Assembly: GCA_932294295.1 (NCBI GenBank)
Contig: OW028577.1
Coordinates: 6,475,501 to 6,539,500, forward strand
Reading direction: 5' to 3'
Length of the DNA stretch: 64,000 nucleotides
From: Alitta virens
Lineage: Eukaryota; Annelida; Polychaeta; Phyllodocida; Nereididae
In this document: one piece after another, positions 25,577-38,572 of the stretch
How the letters are laid out: each line of letters opens with the position of its first letter
Position numbering within the stretch: the first letter of the stretch is position 1
The notes under the pieces: generated by a model
The model's input: only the letters and a program-made list of their open reading frames with translations
Database searches by the model: none
Told to the model about the DNA's origin: nothing
Program-made: the position numbers and the translations under genes

Positions 25577-28500
25577 GAGATCTGTGGTTGTGGCTGGCCT
25601 CATCTGAGTTGAAGGAGACAGGCAGGCAGACGTTATTAGAGAAGGAGCAGGGACAGGGGGCAGTTAACAGGCAGACCAGTGTCCCAGAGGCCCAGGGCTG
25701 TCGCCTGCCTGCTCCCCCCTCTTATTGAATTATAGGCAGCAGGCCGGCAATGCAGTCTTAAAAATGGCAGTTCATTTGACATTATCTGCATTGTGTGTCC
25801 CTGTGCTTCTTCTTGACGTTTGGTTTCTTGCTTGTGCATATCTTGTGCAGTAACTGCTCCCGCAGATTGTGCCTCTATTGATCTGTTCTTTATTTGCAAG
25901 GGGCTCACTGGATTTATACGCCATGACTGAATCAAATTTGGGGAGGAGACGCAAATAAATGTGGCTATCGATCGGCCTGAGGCTCTTCATTACTGAGCCT
26001 AAGCAGATGTTTTATTGGGAATTCATCTCAGTTGTGGCCCATGCAGGGCGCCCTTGCTGTAGCAGGGTGTCCAATGGTGTCCCTCTGGTGTCCCACTGGG
26101 CAAGGGGGCGGGCTTGTGTGTGGCCAGTGTGGCCAGTGTAGCAGTGTCTTTCTGACTGACCACTGAATGGACACTGAGTGAGGGCGATATGTATGCCACT
26201 CGTCTTCCCAGCCCCGTCTTTATTGACTGAAAGCATTGGCTCGGTGCAGGCTTTCACGCAAAATCACACTGTCCCTGTAAGGTGGCCTCCTTTGTACACA
26301 ACTAATGGGGTGTGGGGGACAAATGGAATGGAGAGATTGTGGCAGCATTTGCATCCAGCCCTTGGCCTCCATTTCTAGGGACCTGCTTAATAAAGGGGTG
26401 TGGCCCCCTACCCCACACAATGCTCCCATCCTGCCCTCACTACTTCATATCATAACTGGCCATTTCATCACAGGCGATTTGCATATGGGCACAAATTAAC
26501 TCTTATCGGAGTGGAGGGGAATATTATCTGAGCCTTCCGGCTTGTTTGGTGGCAGTGTGGTGGCAGTATGGTGCAGGTTATTGATAGGAAAGCTAGCAAT
26601 CTATTACACACGCTTGGTGGGCTGCAAGAGTGTTATTGAGGTGCATTGTATCAAGCGATGCACCGCTTCTATCATATCAGTCCTTGCATCCATCATAGAG
26701 CCCTGTCAATGTACAGACCTTGGCAATGGCCATCAAACACTCTTTCATCCCCAATCACTCCTTTTCTCTATCTGTCCACTTTTTCTGGCTGTCCTTCTTT
26801 CCAATATCTCTTTCTCTGTCAATCTTCCAATTTTTCCAATCTTCAAATGCCCTGTCCTTCTTCCTGGCCACTTTTGCCTTTTCAATTTCAGCAGGTCACC
26901 CAACTATTTACTCCTGCTGATATCTCCCCTCTTCTTTCTCACCTTGTCAGGATCTCCACAAAAGTTTTCAAAGATTTATTGAACTTGGAAATTGCCATTT
27001 TAGTTGGTCCAAGGATTACATGACCTTTAGTTTGATTCTAAGGCTGAACGCTGGACAGCCACAATACTCCTGGGCAAAATCAACTAGGAATGATGTTGTT
27101 CAAAAAATAATTGAGGTACACTGTAATAGCCTCACAAGATGACTAACATCCACACTTCGGCATTAGTATGATAATTACAACAATGAGTAATGACGTCATG
27201 AATTAGAAGGGATCCTCGATGACGTGTGTAGATGCAGTATTCTGATTGGTCGTTTGATTGTTCATCGTCAACAAAGAGAACAATAGCTCTTGCATGAATT
27301 GCATTGTGGGATGGGTGACAGATAAGAGGTTATTATTTGCTTTAAATTCTATTAGTGGTATCATCTGATGATAATTGCTGGGCGGATGGTGAACATGCTT
27401 CAGTCCAGCCTTATGCATGCAATTTAGAGAGTAATCCAAGGATCAATGATATCAGCCATCCTTTCTTATTTGCAGCAGCAGCAGCAGCCACATCGTCATT
27501 TGCAAGCAACCAACCCCCTCCTCACTAGTGTTTTGCTTCCAGCCAGACAGATTAGCTTCTTTACTACGCCCGATACCAAGATTAAAACGACAGCTCTCTC
27601 TACAGGGACTGCTCATTCTTGTAGTTTTAATCAGTTTGATCGGCTGGGTTCATCCTCTCCTTGCATCAATTCCAAACAATTAACTGTAGCCAGTTATCTG
27701 TCTATTGAGACTGATGCCATATTTCACTGGGACAATCTTTCGCTCAGATAATCTGCCCATATTTCTCACTTTCACATAATCAGTTTCCATCCCAACCAGA
27801 CACGATATGTTTACCATTAATGAAACTTCCATTTCTTCCAAATATTGGCTGAAATGAAATATGTTCTTCCCTCGTTTTTAATCATCTTACGTCGATAAAT
27901 TACTGGCTGTATTTCAGTCATGGCGGTGCATTTGGGCGAAATTATTAGTTTTTTGCATTGAAGTTTTTTTAAATTTTATTTGACAAAAATGACTTAGTGT
28001 GTTGATGCAAAGTGGATGAGGCCTGAAGCACGATTTCAGCCTGCTTTTTGATGTTATTGTATTTACTCACTCGTAAAAAAAATGGAGGAAAATGACAGGA
28101 ACAGCTGTGTAAATGATGGCATTGGTATTTGGCTTGATCAGCGTCCTAAATACAACTTTCCAATCATTTGAGCAAGGACTAATGCTCACATTGCAGCCCA
28201 TCGGGTGTATGCATTTGTGGCAGGCAACACAGCATATGTCCTTTATTGCCTCTCTACTATTCTGTGTTTACTTTCTATGCTGTGTTGGCCAATTTATAAT
28301 CATGGCTCAATTGTTTACTTTGCATCGGCGTAATAACAGAGAGGTGTGATGCGAGTATTGTGTGTGACAATGGTCACCAATGACCCCATGTTAAGGCCAG
28401 CAAGAATGTCAGCACCCATGGGTCTGTAAAGCATTATTTCTGGCTGTAAATAGACTTCACATCAAACAGCACTCTGGGCAAACACTGCATTTGACACACC

Positions 28501-28980
28501 CTCATCATAAAGCCATCCTCTTGCTTGCTTAATTTCGAGAGAGGATCAAATAGCCATCATTTTGTGGGCGAACAGTAGCAGGCCGCCAGTCTCATGTAAA
28601 TGTGAGAGGCTGTGCAATAAATACAGCCGAGCAAGCTCAATGGGCAGCAGGCTCGTCTTGTTTCGCCAGTTATTAAATAATCAATAATGTACTTAAGATT
28701 GATAACATTTCTGGCAGTATTGATTATTTGCTTGGCCTGCATCTGCTTGCATGGCAGCTATTTTCCTGCGGAGTTTATTATCCAATTAAGGATACAATTA
28801 AGGCGATCTGGGCTCGAGGCTAAGAGGCTGCGTGGCGAGTGGAAGGCAATGGTCGTTGCTTATTAATTAGCCATGTTTTGCAGTGTTGTGGGCTGATGGG
28901 AAGCTGCACTGGCTGTGAGGCGTGTTAGATCTGTTATGGGTCGACTGCTGATTTGCTGGCCCAACCCCCCCCTTTCTCAG
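25577..28980. other. gene-free stretch, possibly conserved non-coding sequence
   Basis: No recognisable exon. The part at 28,540-28,860 is dense in homeodomain-type TAAT/ATTA, ATGTAAAT (octamer-like) and repeated CAATTAAGGATA/CAATTAAGGCGA words, which looks like enhancer sequence. A TGACGTCA lies at 27191. The 146-codon hydrophobic frame at 26,542 is driven by a CT-rich stretch. Confidence 0.45.
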
Positions 28981-29355
28981 CCCCCCCCCCCCCCCCCCTT
29001 CAGTCCGCTCACTAGCTCCTCTTCTAACAACACTGCCGTGCGCGCCACCTATTTGCATGTTTCCCTCTGACACATTTACAAGCGTATTGCTGTCAGTTAT
29101 TGACTGCTCCCAGTTTGCTCTCTGCTGCAGCAGCCACTGCCTCATTGTGGATACCTCTCCCTGCGCTTCTCTGCTCGCCTCCAGTTGGACGTCGACGTTC
29201 TGCGCGACGTTACGTTGAACGTATAGAGCGCTGTCAGTGACGGCCGGAGTTGAAGCGGCATCAAGTAGGATGCAGTAGAAGATGCTACAAGGCTCGTCAC
29301 CGGCAACAGCAGCAGCAGTAGCAGCAGCAACATCAGCAGGATTGTTGTAAAGCAT
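28867..29355 (-). CDS. unrecognised 162-codon open frame
   Basis: A minus-strand frame of 162 codons, open for some 35 further codons upstream. It includes the reasonably complex stretches YVQRNVAQNVDVQLEASREA and STMRQWLLQQRANWEQSITD. It also crosses a CAG/CTG-rich stretch (read as Ala) and the C18 homopolymer (read as Gly run), which suggests it is open by composition. I recognise no domain. Probably not a gene. Confidence 0.12.
   Translation of the reverse strand: MLYNNPADVAAATAAAVAGDEPCSIFYCILLDAASTPAVTDSALYVQRNVAQNVDVQLEASREAQGEVSTMRQWLLQQRANWEQSITDSNTLVNVSEGNMQIGGAHGSVVRRGASERTEGGGGGGLRKGGVGPANQQSTHNRSNTPHSQCSFPSAHNTAKHG
28981..28998. repeat. C18 homopolymer
   Basis: Eighteen C, the longest such tract in the window, with a C8 run 15 bases upstream. 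Confidence 0.95.
29305..29338. repeat. short CAG tract at the edge of the CpG islet
   Basis: CAGCAGCAGCAGTAGCAGCAGCAACATCAGCAG; it would lie in the leader of the speculative exon at 29403. Confidence 0.85.
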
Positions 29356-29402
29356 CTTGCACGACGGCAGACCAACTAAATATCCAACAGGCGCTGGCCA
29401 GC

Positions 29403-29438
29403 ATGGCGTTTGGGCTCTTTCCTGCTGCCAAGGTACGC
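29403..29438 (+). CDS. speculative ATG-initiated first exon (MAFGLFPAAKVR)
   Basis: ATG at 29403 lies in GCCAGCATGG and opens a 12-codon stretch MAFGLFPAAKVR ending at donor GTAAGT (29439). A second donor, GTACGC, lies six bases earlier. Both leave phase 0. The groucho exon 2 acceptor is also phase 0, so joining the two would be in frame. There is no homology evidence for the peptide, and an unrelated function or pure chance is as likely. Confidence 0.15.
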
Positions 29439-32400
29439 GTAAGTTTCGCTCGTTTTTTTTGTTTTTTTTGTGTTGCTATAAAGCAACCTTCTAACAACCA
29501 TATATCATAGAGCTGAACAAACTTACAGCTAAGCCTTGCAGCCATTGTCAAACCTTTGGTCACACCACTTAAAGGCTGATGAGGCATATTCCTTATGGCT
29601 GCTGAGCAGCTCTTGTGACGTCATGACAGCGTGCTGCGTACTTTACCCTCCGTGACCTGCGGGGGGTCATGACGTTATGAGGTCACTGGCACACGTCATC
29701 TTACAATGGCTCATCAGTGAGCCGAGATAGGTCTTGGGCTGTGCTGCTGCTGTGATAGCCTTTAAGTTGATTCTACCATCCAAGCTGCAAGCCTACTTGC
29801 AATGTTTTATCTTTATGTACTTAGGTAACAGATGCTGCACACAAAGAAATTGGTTTATCACATCCATATCTATCTTTAGCATAATATCAGTTACTAGTTT
29901 CACAATAAGGCAAATTATTCTGAGATTTATTGCCAAACGCCTGAGGCAACAACATTAGTCTGTGACTAGCCTAATTTGCTCTCCATACAGTATCATGTAC
30001 CAGTAGATAATAAGCAATATCTCTGAAGGTAATGATTGCAGAACTAAATGGCACTGTAATTCAATCACCTCAATGGATTACGTGCAAGAGTAGACCATAG
30101 GCCTATAGGATTGCCATACCAAGTAATATTCCATAAATGTCAGTTTAGTTATGTCGTAATTGTGGTGATATTACCTTAGCAACTATTAACATAACATGTT
30201 CAGGACCTCAATTTGCTAATAGAGTAATTTCCATGTATGAGATGTACGTTGCTCAAACTACTTCCTACAATCAATACATAATTTCATTTAAAGGCGGTTA
30301 TTTATTTTTGAAAGGACTTTTCTCAATGAAAAAGGCAAATGGTCGCTCAAATTATATAGAAACAGATTTGTAGATGGTCAATAGTTTGAGCAAAGTTACT
30401 GGTTATTGGAAATTGGGGGATAAATCAATCATACATGATTTAATGTCAGCTTTTGTGTTTGTCCATGTTGCACGTGTTGTTTAGTTGTATCAAATTATTT
30501 ATTCGTGTATCAAGGAAGTTTTACCTTAACTCATAATGTCGGGACAGATATCAGGCTAATTGCATGAAAATAGAGAAGTTAATTGAACATCGCATATTGC
30601 ATTGACATTATTTTCTAATCATTTAATTAGTAATAAAGGATTTAGCTACAGGATTCACAAAACCTTGCTCTAATTATATTAACCTAATTGTCGGACGATT
30701 GGCTGAGTAACGTGTAATTGGCTTTTGCTGGTCCTCTGGTTTGTTGATTAGCTGTTGTGGTGCCTTTGTGCGGGAAGATGGGGCAATAAATAAAGCTGTA
30801 GACAAGGCGTGCTATGTATAACACTGCGTCTGCAAAGAAGAAACTGTACAGCTAAATTGTGCAGCAGCAAAAATATGCAGCAGCAAAAAGTGCTCATTTG
30901 ATTAGGTGAGCAGATGTTGTGTTTGTGTACAACTTCTGCAGATGCGAGTGAATTGAGGAGGAAGGAGTCGGAGACAGTCATTGAGCTTGATTCAAGGCAA
31001 ACAGGGCATTATTCCCCCTGAAGAATGAGAGTCAGAAGAGGAGTCACCAGAAGAATTAGAAAGAGTCAGCAGGGATACTTATGGGAGTGGGGAAGAGGGG
31101 GGGTTTTCCTGCACAGGAGATTGATGTATTTAATGCTTTTTGTTACGGAAGCTGCTCATTTGCTCCCAAAGGCTGCTGAGGCAGATACTGCTTATACTAG
31201 AGTGTCAACTGGCAGATCAGCTGCTGCAGCAGGTGAAAAGAGATGGAGATGGATGGTGCAAAGCCCAAATCATTCCATTTCCGCCCCACTATTTTCTATA
31301 GGTAAGGGATACGTTTAATCCCTCAGAGTGCGCTCCTCCATTATTGATACAAGTTTCTAATTTGAAGATTTAATGGGCTGGTGTGATGCGGCCAGGGACA
31401 TAGACTGCATCAGGAGCCTGCAGGGATGGCATTGAGATGCTAGGGACGTGATGCAGGGGAAGACTTAGCTGCATCAGCAACACAGCTGCAGCTCCGTACA
31501 GGAAGATTGCCAGGAGATAGCAGGCTACAAAGAGAGACACAGTGATCTATCAGCCTGCAGGCCCAGCCATTCATTCACCTAGGCATGCGAGTCACTTTGA
31601 GCAATTAATCAGCAATGTATTCAGCCTCTTGTGACCGCACCCACATGCATTACACTTCTTTGTTGCTGACTGCAGGATTGGGACTAGCCATGAATTTCTG
31701 TCTACTGTGTTTTGTGGTCAGTCTGCCCGGGCAATAACTGCCCTTAATCTAGCAGTAGAGCGTCCCCATTCAATCAGCTTCACCCCACTGCTTCTTTTGT
31801 TGTCCTTGCTGCAGTAGCTAGTAATGGCTGAATTAACACTAATTTGGAGGAATTGCAGATTTCCCCTGCTTTGACTTGCATCATGCGGGATCATCCATTT
31901 ATCTGCCAATAACAGGGGCGGTGCGGAGTTAGTGCGGAGCTAGTTTTCCGCCTGACTGGCTCCCACGGTCGTTGAGGACTGACAAGACAGCCAAGCAGAA
32001 GAGAGTGATCAGAGCTGCGAGCAAATCTTCTTGGGCTTTATTGATAAATTGACAGAGATTGGCGCTGCTGCCTACTATCGCCACCCTCTGCCTCCTTCTC
32101 AGTTGACTGACTCATGGCTACTGTCCTTAATGCTCTCCCCTCTCCAGGGGAATAAACTAGCGCGTTTCCTGGGGGCTCTCTAGCAACCTGACCAATCAAG
32201 GCATGTTCCTGCCTAGCCACATTGTCCCGAGTTGCATTAATTGTCACCTGAATCCTCTACATTGCCACTTGCATAGCCTGCCATGCCATGCAGGCTGCCT
32301 GCTGTCTGTATTGACAACGTGTGCTGTTCATTTGGCTCCGTGTTTGCAATCCTTTTTGCCTCAGCAAACACGCACCCATAGTGTCCTCTTTAACAGTTCA

Positions 32401-35383
32401 CGTGACCACCTTTTAAACCATCAAACAAGCAAACAAAGGCAGCTCAAGGTAGAATATCACGGTCTACAATCAACAGCAGCACCAAGTCTCTGGCAAGCCT
32501 AACTCAAATAGTTCCTGGGATTTCTCGAAACCTAGAGTAATTGGAGGGAATTCTTTCAACTGCTGCGATGAATTGCTTTTAGTTTGCTCGCAGACATTGT
32601 TTACCACACTCCCCAGTTGTTTGCAGCACGGAATGAAGGTGTGAGAAACAGTCTGCAAACAGCAGTGCAGTCATCAATGGGTGACTGCTCACAGGTCGAA
32701 TGCTATGGAGAAGCAGGCAGGTGTAGTTGAGTTCGATCCCCCACAAACACGACCGCTTGTTGATTATCAATGAGGCCACTCAGCCCTGGGCCAGCTTCTA
32801 TGCAGACTAGTATTGACTGAGGCTGACCCTAGCCTCATTAACGGGCCAATCGCTGGTGTTGCACTTGTTCAGCCTGGCGCTACTCGCAGCCTGCTGGCCC
32901 ATGTAGACCATTAGTCCTCTCCTACTGTGTGTACATTGTCTCCATGCCATAGCTCAGTGTTTGCCTGTCTATCAGTAGGCATCTCTGCCACTCTGCCTTG
33001 CTCTCATTAACACCACTCCACACCAGGGGAGCTGTTCTGCTCTTCTAGAGGGCCCTATATCCCACCTGCTATTCCGAGCACTCCCAAGCACTTCTAAGCA
33101 TTGCTGCTGCTGCTGTTGACGATGCTGAGTATTTGCATCTTAGGCACCAGTCTGTTTGCTAACTGTTCATGGCTTCTGAAACTGCTCTGTCTCTCTCCCA
33201 GACTCTTGATTGGATTGCTCTTTTGGGTTATCACCTCTCCAGCCAAATACATGGCACGTATTGCCTTAATTCAGGTGCCCTGACCTTGTGACACTCGCAA
33301 TTCCAGGCCATCCAAGTAACACCCCCACAAAGCAGGAGTTACACACAGTAGTTTCTTGTTTGGGGTCTTCCCATCTCCTCTTTATAGTTCTTGGCTCATC
33401 TTTAGTGGCAATTCGGCCGGTGGCTGTGGAGGCCAGTGAAAGCAGGATGTTTGCCCTTAATAAGATGTAATACAGAGCTGCTTTGCAATTCGGCCCGCTT
33501 ATCGCGTCTGCCTGATTTGTGTGGGTCCAAGTTGAGCATTTGTCTTTTGTAGGAAGTCCCTGGCCACACACAAGGTCCATTACAAGTGTCCCTGGCCACC
33601 CCGGACTGGTTATTTACCACAATCCTCACACGTTGCCCTGATACTTGGAGATTGCCCACAAGTGTTGCCTTGGAATCAAGTGCTGCACTGATATGTAGGA
33701 TAAGCCCTGTGATGAATTACTGGAGGTTGGCATGAAGCCTTGCAGCTTGGGTTTAGACCTTTATGCCTTGCACAATCTTGTTGCCTACAAATTGGGTTTA
33801 CTTGATGCTATCACTCTTTTAAACTGATATATACAAGAACATTAGGACATACTGGGGCTGCTTGCAAAGATAAGCTTCCAATACAAAGTCTGGCAACTCA
33901 ATTAACTTCACGTTCTTATCACAGTTTACATAGGCCCTACTTTCTCATACTGGAACATCTTAGTGTGTGTGAGCTTTCCTTCCCTTGGTGTCAGGCATGT
34001 TTTCATCTTGTAGATGTAATAGTATATTGGCCAGCGTGACATTATAACTCAATGTTCTTACACTGGTTTTAGCAGTATTCCCAGATTTATTGGATGGTAA
34101 TATTTCTGACTAGGAACTGATGGTGCCAATAGTAAGGTCTACCAGATCAGAGTTTTTTCCTGTCCAAGTTCAATGCACTCCCTACAGTTGCTTGTGATCA
34201 ATTCTTTCATACCGAGGCTGAACTTACTGCATGGGTTGCTCTTTCCTTTAAATCTTTATTCGTCTATCTTCCAATAATCTTCCTTGACATATCTCAAACA
34301 GTGACTGTCGTCCTGCATCTGGATCTGTCCTTAACTATCCTTTAACACTTTGCTTGTTGCAGAGATAAACACCCAAGTACAAAGTACTTCCCAAGACACT
34401 ACATTGATTCTCTAATGAGCGTGTAAATTCTCTGCTTTGATTCTTTGACATTTATGACAGCCAAATTCTGTTGTGCCTTTCCAGATGGTTACATCTCTTG
34501 CTGCTTTAGCTTTGAATGCGGATAATATGTAAACTGCCAAGTGATGCATAACTTATGGCAAGTTCTGTCAATACTGCACTTCCATAAAGTTATACACTTG
34601 TTATGATGACATTTTATCAGGGGATATGTGTTCTGTAGGTTTATTGGACTGAAATTGCACCAGATCATGTGATTACTTTTTACAAAGCACACTTGAATGC
34701 TCCTAGTAAGGCCCCCAATATTCCAAGAGTTACTATGTGTCTTGTTCCAAAAGCAACTAGAGGACACACAGAAACAAATGACGCATCATTCTGGTCCTTT
34801 ACTATGCTGATTTGCTAAAATATTCCATATACGTCTGAATTTTTTATTGGTTTTGTCAGGCTTATGACCTTCAGCACTATTTGTGTTTTAAGATGGTCTA
34901 TTTCAACTCTTAGAATAGAACCAATTCGTTTAAGTTCATGTTCTTATATTGCTATAGACAGTCTCCTCATTGAATGCATTGAGTGGAAGGGTTGCTATTT
35001 GTTGTGGTTTGCAGTGTCCTTATTGTGTGGTAAGTGCATGGACCTCTTCTGAATGCAATGCCAAAGTAGTGGGCCCAGTGTTTTTGTTCTCCTTTGAAGT
35101 CTGCGACCTTGGAGAGCCCCTCAATTCAGCATCAGGGTATCTGGGGATTCGGAAGGGAGGGGTCTAGTTGGATTAAGTGCAGTGCACGACTGACCAGCGT
35201 TGTTGTCGCTCGATTGACTGACCTGACTAGGTGCATACGTTAAGAGAAGGTCGGAGAAGGGCCTCTGTCAGCCAGCCTGCCCTAACACAATTTGGCCTGG
35301 CCGCGCTTGCTCAATTGTGATCCCATTACCATTCAAACACAATTTGTATAACTGGATTTTTTCCAGCGACCCCTTGCTCAGTG

Positions 35384-35397
35384 GTTGGCATGGCAAC
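35384..35397. promoter_or_regulatory. palindromic RFX X-box
   Basis: GTTGGCATGGCAAC, the same 14-mer as at 18775, but in unrelated flanking sequence, so it is not part of a shared repeat. Confidence 0.5.
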
Positions 35398-35472
35398 GGG
35401 AGTGTAGCATTTGCATGAGTGGTGTCAAGATTAGCGCTGCTTGCCAAGGGAGATGGCTGGTCCAGAGGCACA

Positions 35473-35486
35473 GGGGGGGGGGGGGG
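35473..35486. repeat. G14 homopolymer
   Basis: Fourteen G, 76 bases after the X-box at 35384. Confidence 0.95.
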
Positions 35487-35894
35487 CATGATGCGGATGC
35501 GTGGCCAATGACCAGCTCTTGTAAGCACCATTCATTTGGCCTCTAATTGCCCCAGCAATTTGCAAGCCATTCACTCAGCTTATGTGCCTTGTAGAAATCA
35601 CAAACATGACTCGCTCTATCGATTTCTTATCAACAGCCGTAATTTGCCTGCAATATTTATTTCTCGCTATTGATTGATGGCTCAGCAATGTAATGATACC
35701 AGCCCTCGGATCAAAGACTGAGAGTGGCGAAGCTCCTGCTGACACACAAGTGACAGTCACAGCATGAGCCAGGGAGGGGTGGTCTACATTAGAACAGTCA
35801 TTAGAGAGGCCAGTGGACTCCTGGCCACACCTGGGGCTCTGCATGACCGCTCAAGATCCCTCCGAAGCCAATGCAAGCCGACTATAGTGGCTAA

Positions 35895-35990
35895 TAGCCA
35901 GTGCGCATGCCTGGAATGCTCTCACGTGATCAGCACGTGACGTCTTGGCTACTAGTAAGGCACGATTGCAGCGCCCCCACAAGACCTCGT
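35895..35990. promoter_or_regulatory. compact motif cluster: NRF1-like, two E-boxes, CTCF-like
   Basis: Within 90 bases lie TGCGCATGC (35902-35910, NRF1-like), the palindrome TCACGTGA (35922-35929, bHLH-ZIP/CLEAR type), GCACGTGA (35933-35940) running into a CGTC that makes a CRE half, and CAGCGCCCCCAC (from about 35970, CTCF-like). The spacing suggests one regulatory element. No gene abuts it. Confidence 0.4.
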
Positions 35991-38089
35991 GATTAGGGGG
36001 TAAAATGGGCCATGTTGCTCTGATAACAACCCATAAGCAGCGTCAATGGCAATCTACCCAACAATAGGCGTGCAGCTGAGGTGCTTTGCTAAGGAAACAC
36101 TAACTGACCAGCATGATGGATGACGGGACCAGCTCCTGTGCTCTGAAAAATTTATGGAGCCAACCAACTCTCCATACAGAAACAGGCAGAACCTGAGTTA
36201 CATTTTCCATTGGAATAACCTGGTCCATTATTGATGCGAATTGTGGGGCTGCGGCTTGAGCAGATGCATCAGAGTGGATCCTCTGGTGTAAGGCAAGGAT
36301 CTGTAATGGGAGTAGGGCTGTTATTGTCATCGTGAATGGGGCGCAAGGTTAGAACAGCCAGTTGTCTTGTCTTGCCTTGTCTGTCGGAAGTCTCAGGGGG
36401 ACAAGGGGCTTCTAGCTGGCCCAGCTCCGCCAAGTGGCGTCTTTGTTTAAGCTGACCAGCTAATGTATCTGTATTGTCATGGGAACCAGCTGACCCCTCT
36501 GCCTATCAGTCTCCCCTGGCTGTTCTTTCCTAGACTCTGCGAATAATGCGATTAGGAGCAAGCTGATCAGACACATAATACAACGTCATTTGATTTCGTG
36601 CCAGGTAGAGACAGACTGTGCATGACAGGCCATCTCCTGCCTGGCTCTGTTATTACTCTCTTATTATTGGAAGTGACCAGTCACTCGCCACGTCACTGCT
36701 TGTTTCATGCTCTTTGGGGTCAACTGGACAGGGGGCTGAGTGCTTGGACTAGCGGTCATTGACCAAATGGAAAGGTTATACAAGGAAATCTAAGAATAGA
36801 GAAATGGTATTAGGTCTACGATATTTGGCTTATACGATTAATGATGGCGAAGTGGCGTCTGGAACCTTAGTAGCCCCATGTCGACATTTAGCATCATGTG
36901 TCACTGTTTTCTGAAGATCGCACACCATCTGGATTTCATGTTTGGTTGGGAAAAACTCTTACCATTTACTTCTTATATGGTGTATTATAACCATAAGACC
37001 TTCAGGGGTCACTGTGTAATAGCCTTATTAGGTCGTCAAAATCAAGTCTCAGCTGAACTGTTGTTCACCAATACTTAAGTGTCATACGACACTTATTAAA
37101 CGGACATACAACAATTAGGCGACCTCATTACAGTGTTGCATGGAGTATCAATAACTGTATTATGATTGCTGTGCAATACAGATATCTCTGAAATATTAGT
37201 CTTGGATGACGTGCGAAGTCGCTTATAAGACATAATTGAAGTCGTTGCGGTTCTAACTTGCTGCTATTTCTTGACCGCTGCTCCTTAGATGCATTACTTG
37301 CAAGCGTGCAAGTCAGTCGTGTCATGTTTGTGGTTATTCATGGGGTTTCTGGGTCTTGCATTATGGCACTTGATATGAATGACTCATCGGTGGGCTTGAA
37401 GTAGGTCCAGTGTTTATTACAGGTGGCAATCTTGTGTGTGATTACTGGGCCACTATTTTGATGACCTTATGGTGCATTAAAACAACTTTCAATGGGAGGC
37501 CATTGCCCTCCTATAAATCTTTATTCATCTCTGTTGAGTTTATTGAGCTACTTTATGCTAGGTGCACTCTAGTTGTCTTCCTAGCAGCAGCATCTAGGTC
37601 ATGGGTTGCTCGACTCTTTACATAGTATCCCTGTCATGTTGTTTGCCATCAATTGCAGTTTTTTGTTTGTTGAATGAAAGAGGAGAGGACAGCCCAGGTA
37701 ATTGTCCAATCACCTTAATGTATGTAGCTCTGATGACACAACATCGGGGGAGCAGTAGCAGCGCTGGGGATGATGCTGTTTTTCTTGATCACTCAACATA
37801 TTGGCATAAAAAGCAGGCATTACATCAAGCAGGAGGTGTGTGGGGGCTGGTCGATCCATTGGCCAGGGAGGCACACATCGTATTGACAGAGTGTTGTCGC
37901 AGCAAACACGACTCTATTTGTGTTTAGTGTCTGTGGATTGTCATTCGGGGCTCGTGTGTATGTTGGGCCTATTGATTCCGCGGGCAAACAGCCTGCTGCA
38001 TTTGTTTTATGTGGGCACCACGTCTGTTTGCCATGTTCGGAAAAAGGAGGAGGGGGGTCATTCCTGGAGCTTAGCCTGCAGCTTGCAAA

Positions 38090-38104
38090 GGGGGGGGGGG
38101 GGGG
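38090..38104. repeat. G15 homopolymer
   Basis: Fifteen G, with G6 at 38053 and further G-runs nearby. Confidence 0.95.
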
Positions 38105-38459
38105 TTGAAAGGGGGCACCATGGGGCACTGCAAATAGCCGCCACTGTTCCCTCCCAACGCCCAACCTAAGTACACACCGCCATATTTATTTTATTGATGC
38201 TCTAAACATGTATCACCTTTCGCAGCCCTAATATCTCTTCAGCAATATTTACACAAGAAATTGTGCCGGCCTGTGAAGTATGCAAATGGTGTAATTCTAT
38301 TGCAAGCCATGTCAGGCTGTGCATGGGATCTGTATGGGGTGATCAGGTTGCTGGAATAACAGACTGTCTTGGGTGATCATAGCCAGACTTTATGAATAGA
38401 CCATATTGATCCCTGACCACTTTGGAGCGGCAGCTCAAGCTTGGTGTCGTGCAGACAAA

Positions 38460-38572
38460 TGCACACAGACAGCTCCTCTTTCCTTTCTTTCTTCTTTCTC
38501 TCCTCTTTCTGTTTGTCTTCTCTTCTTTTTATCTTTTCCCCTTGTCTTGTCTTTCTTTTTTTTGACTCCCAC
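38460..38572. repeat. polypyrimidine tract (about 110 bases)
   Basis: Nearly pure C/T on the + strand (CCTTTCTTTCTTCTTTCTCT and similar), making a minus-strand Lys/Glu/Arg-rich open frame that is not a gene. A candidate for triplex (H-DNA) formation. Confidence 0.8.

Larger units (their letters stand above)
29157..29450. promoter_or_regulatory. orphan CpG-rich islet with possible first exon
   Basis: About 250 bases with many CpGs (GACGTCGACGTT, GCGCGACGTTACG, GACGGCCGG) in otherwise CpG-poor DNA. It is followed by a short CAG-rich stretch and an ATG in good context (GCCAGCATGG). A perfect TGACGTCA lies at 29616-29623. The layout resembles a CpG promoter with a leader on the + strand. No cognate gene is visible nearby. 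Confidence 0.4.

Noticed and set aside
26549..26572. TGGCAGTGTGGT, resembling the start of miR-34
   Set aside because: It continues with a repeat of GGCAGT, not the miR-34 sequence, and lacks a precursor hairpin.
26542..26982. 146-codon hydrophobic frame that could be read as a membrane protein
   Set aside because: The hydrophobicity comes from a CT-rich stretch (Phe, Leu, Pro, Ser codons); no family resemblance, and another phase is open over the same region.
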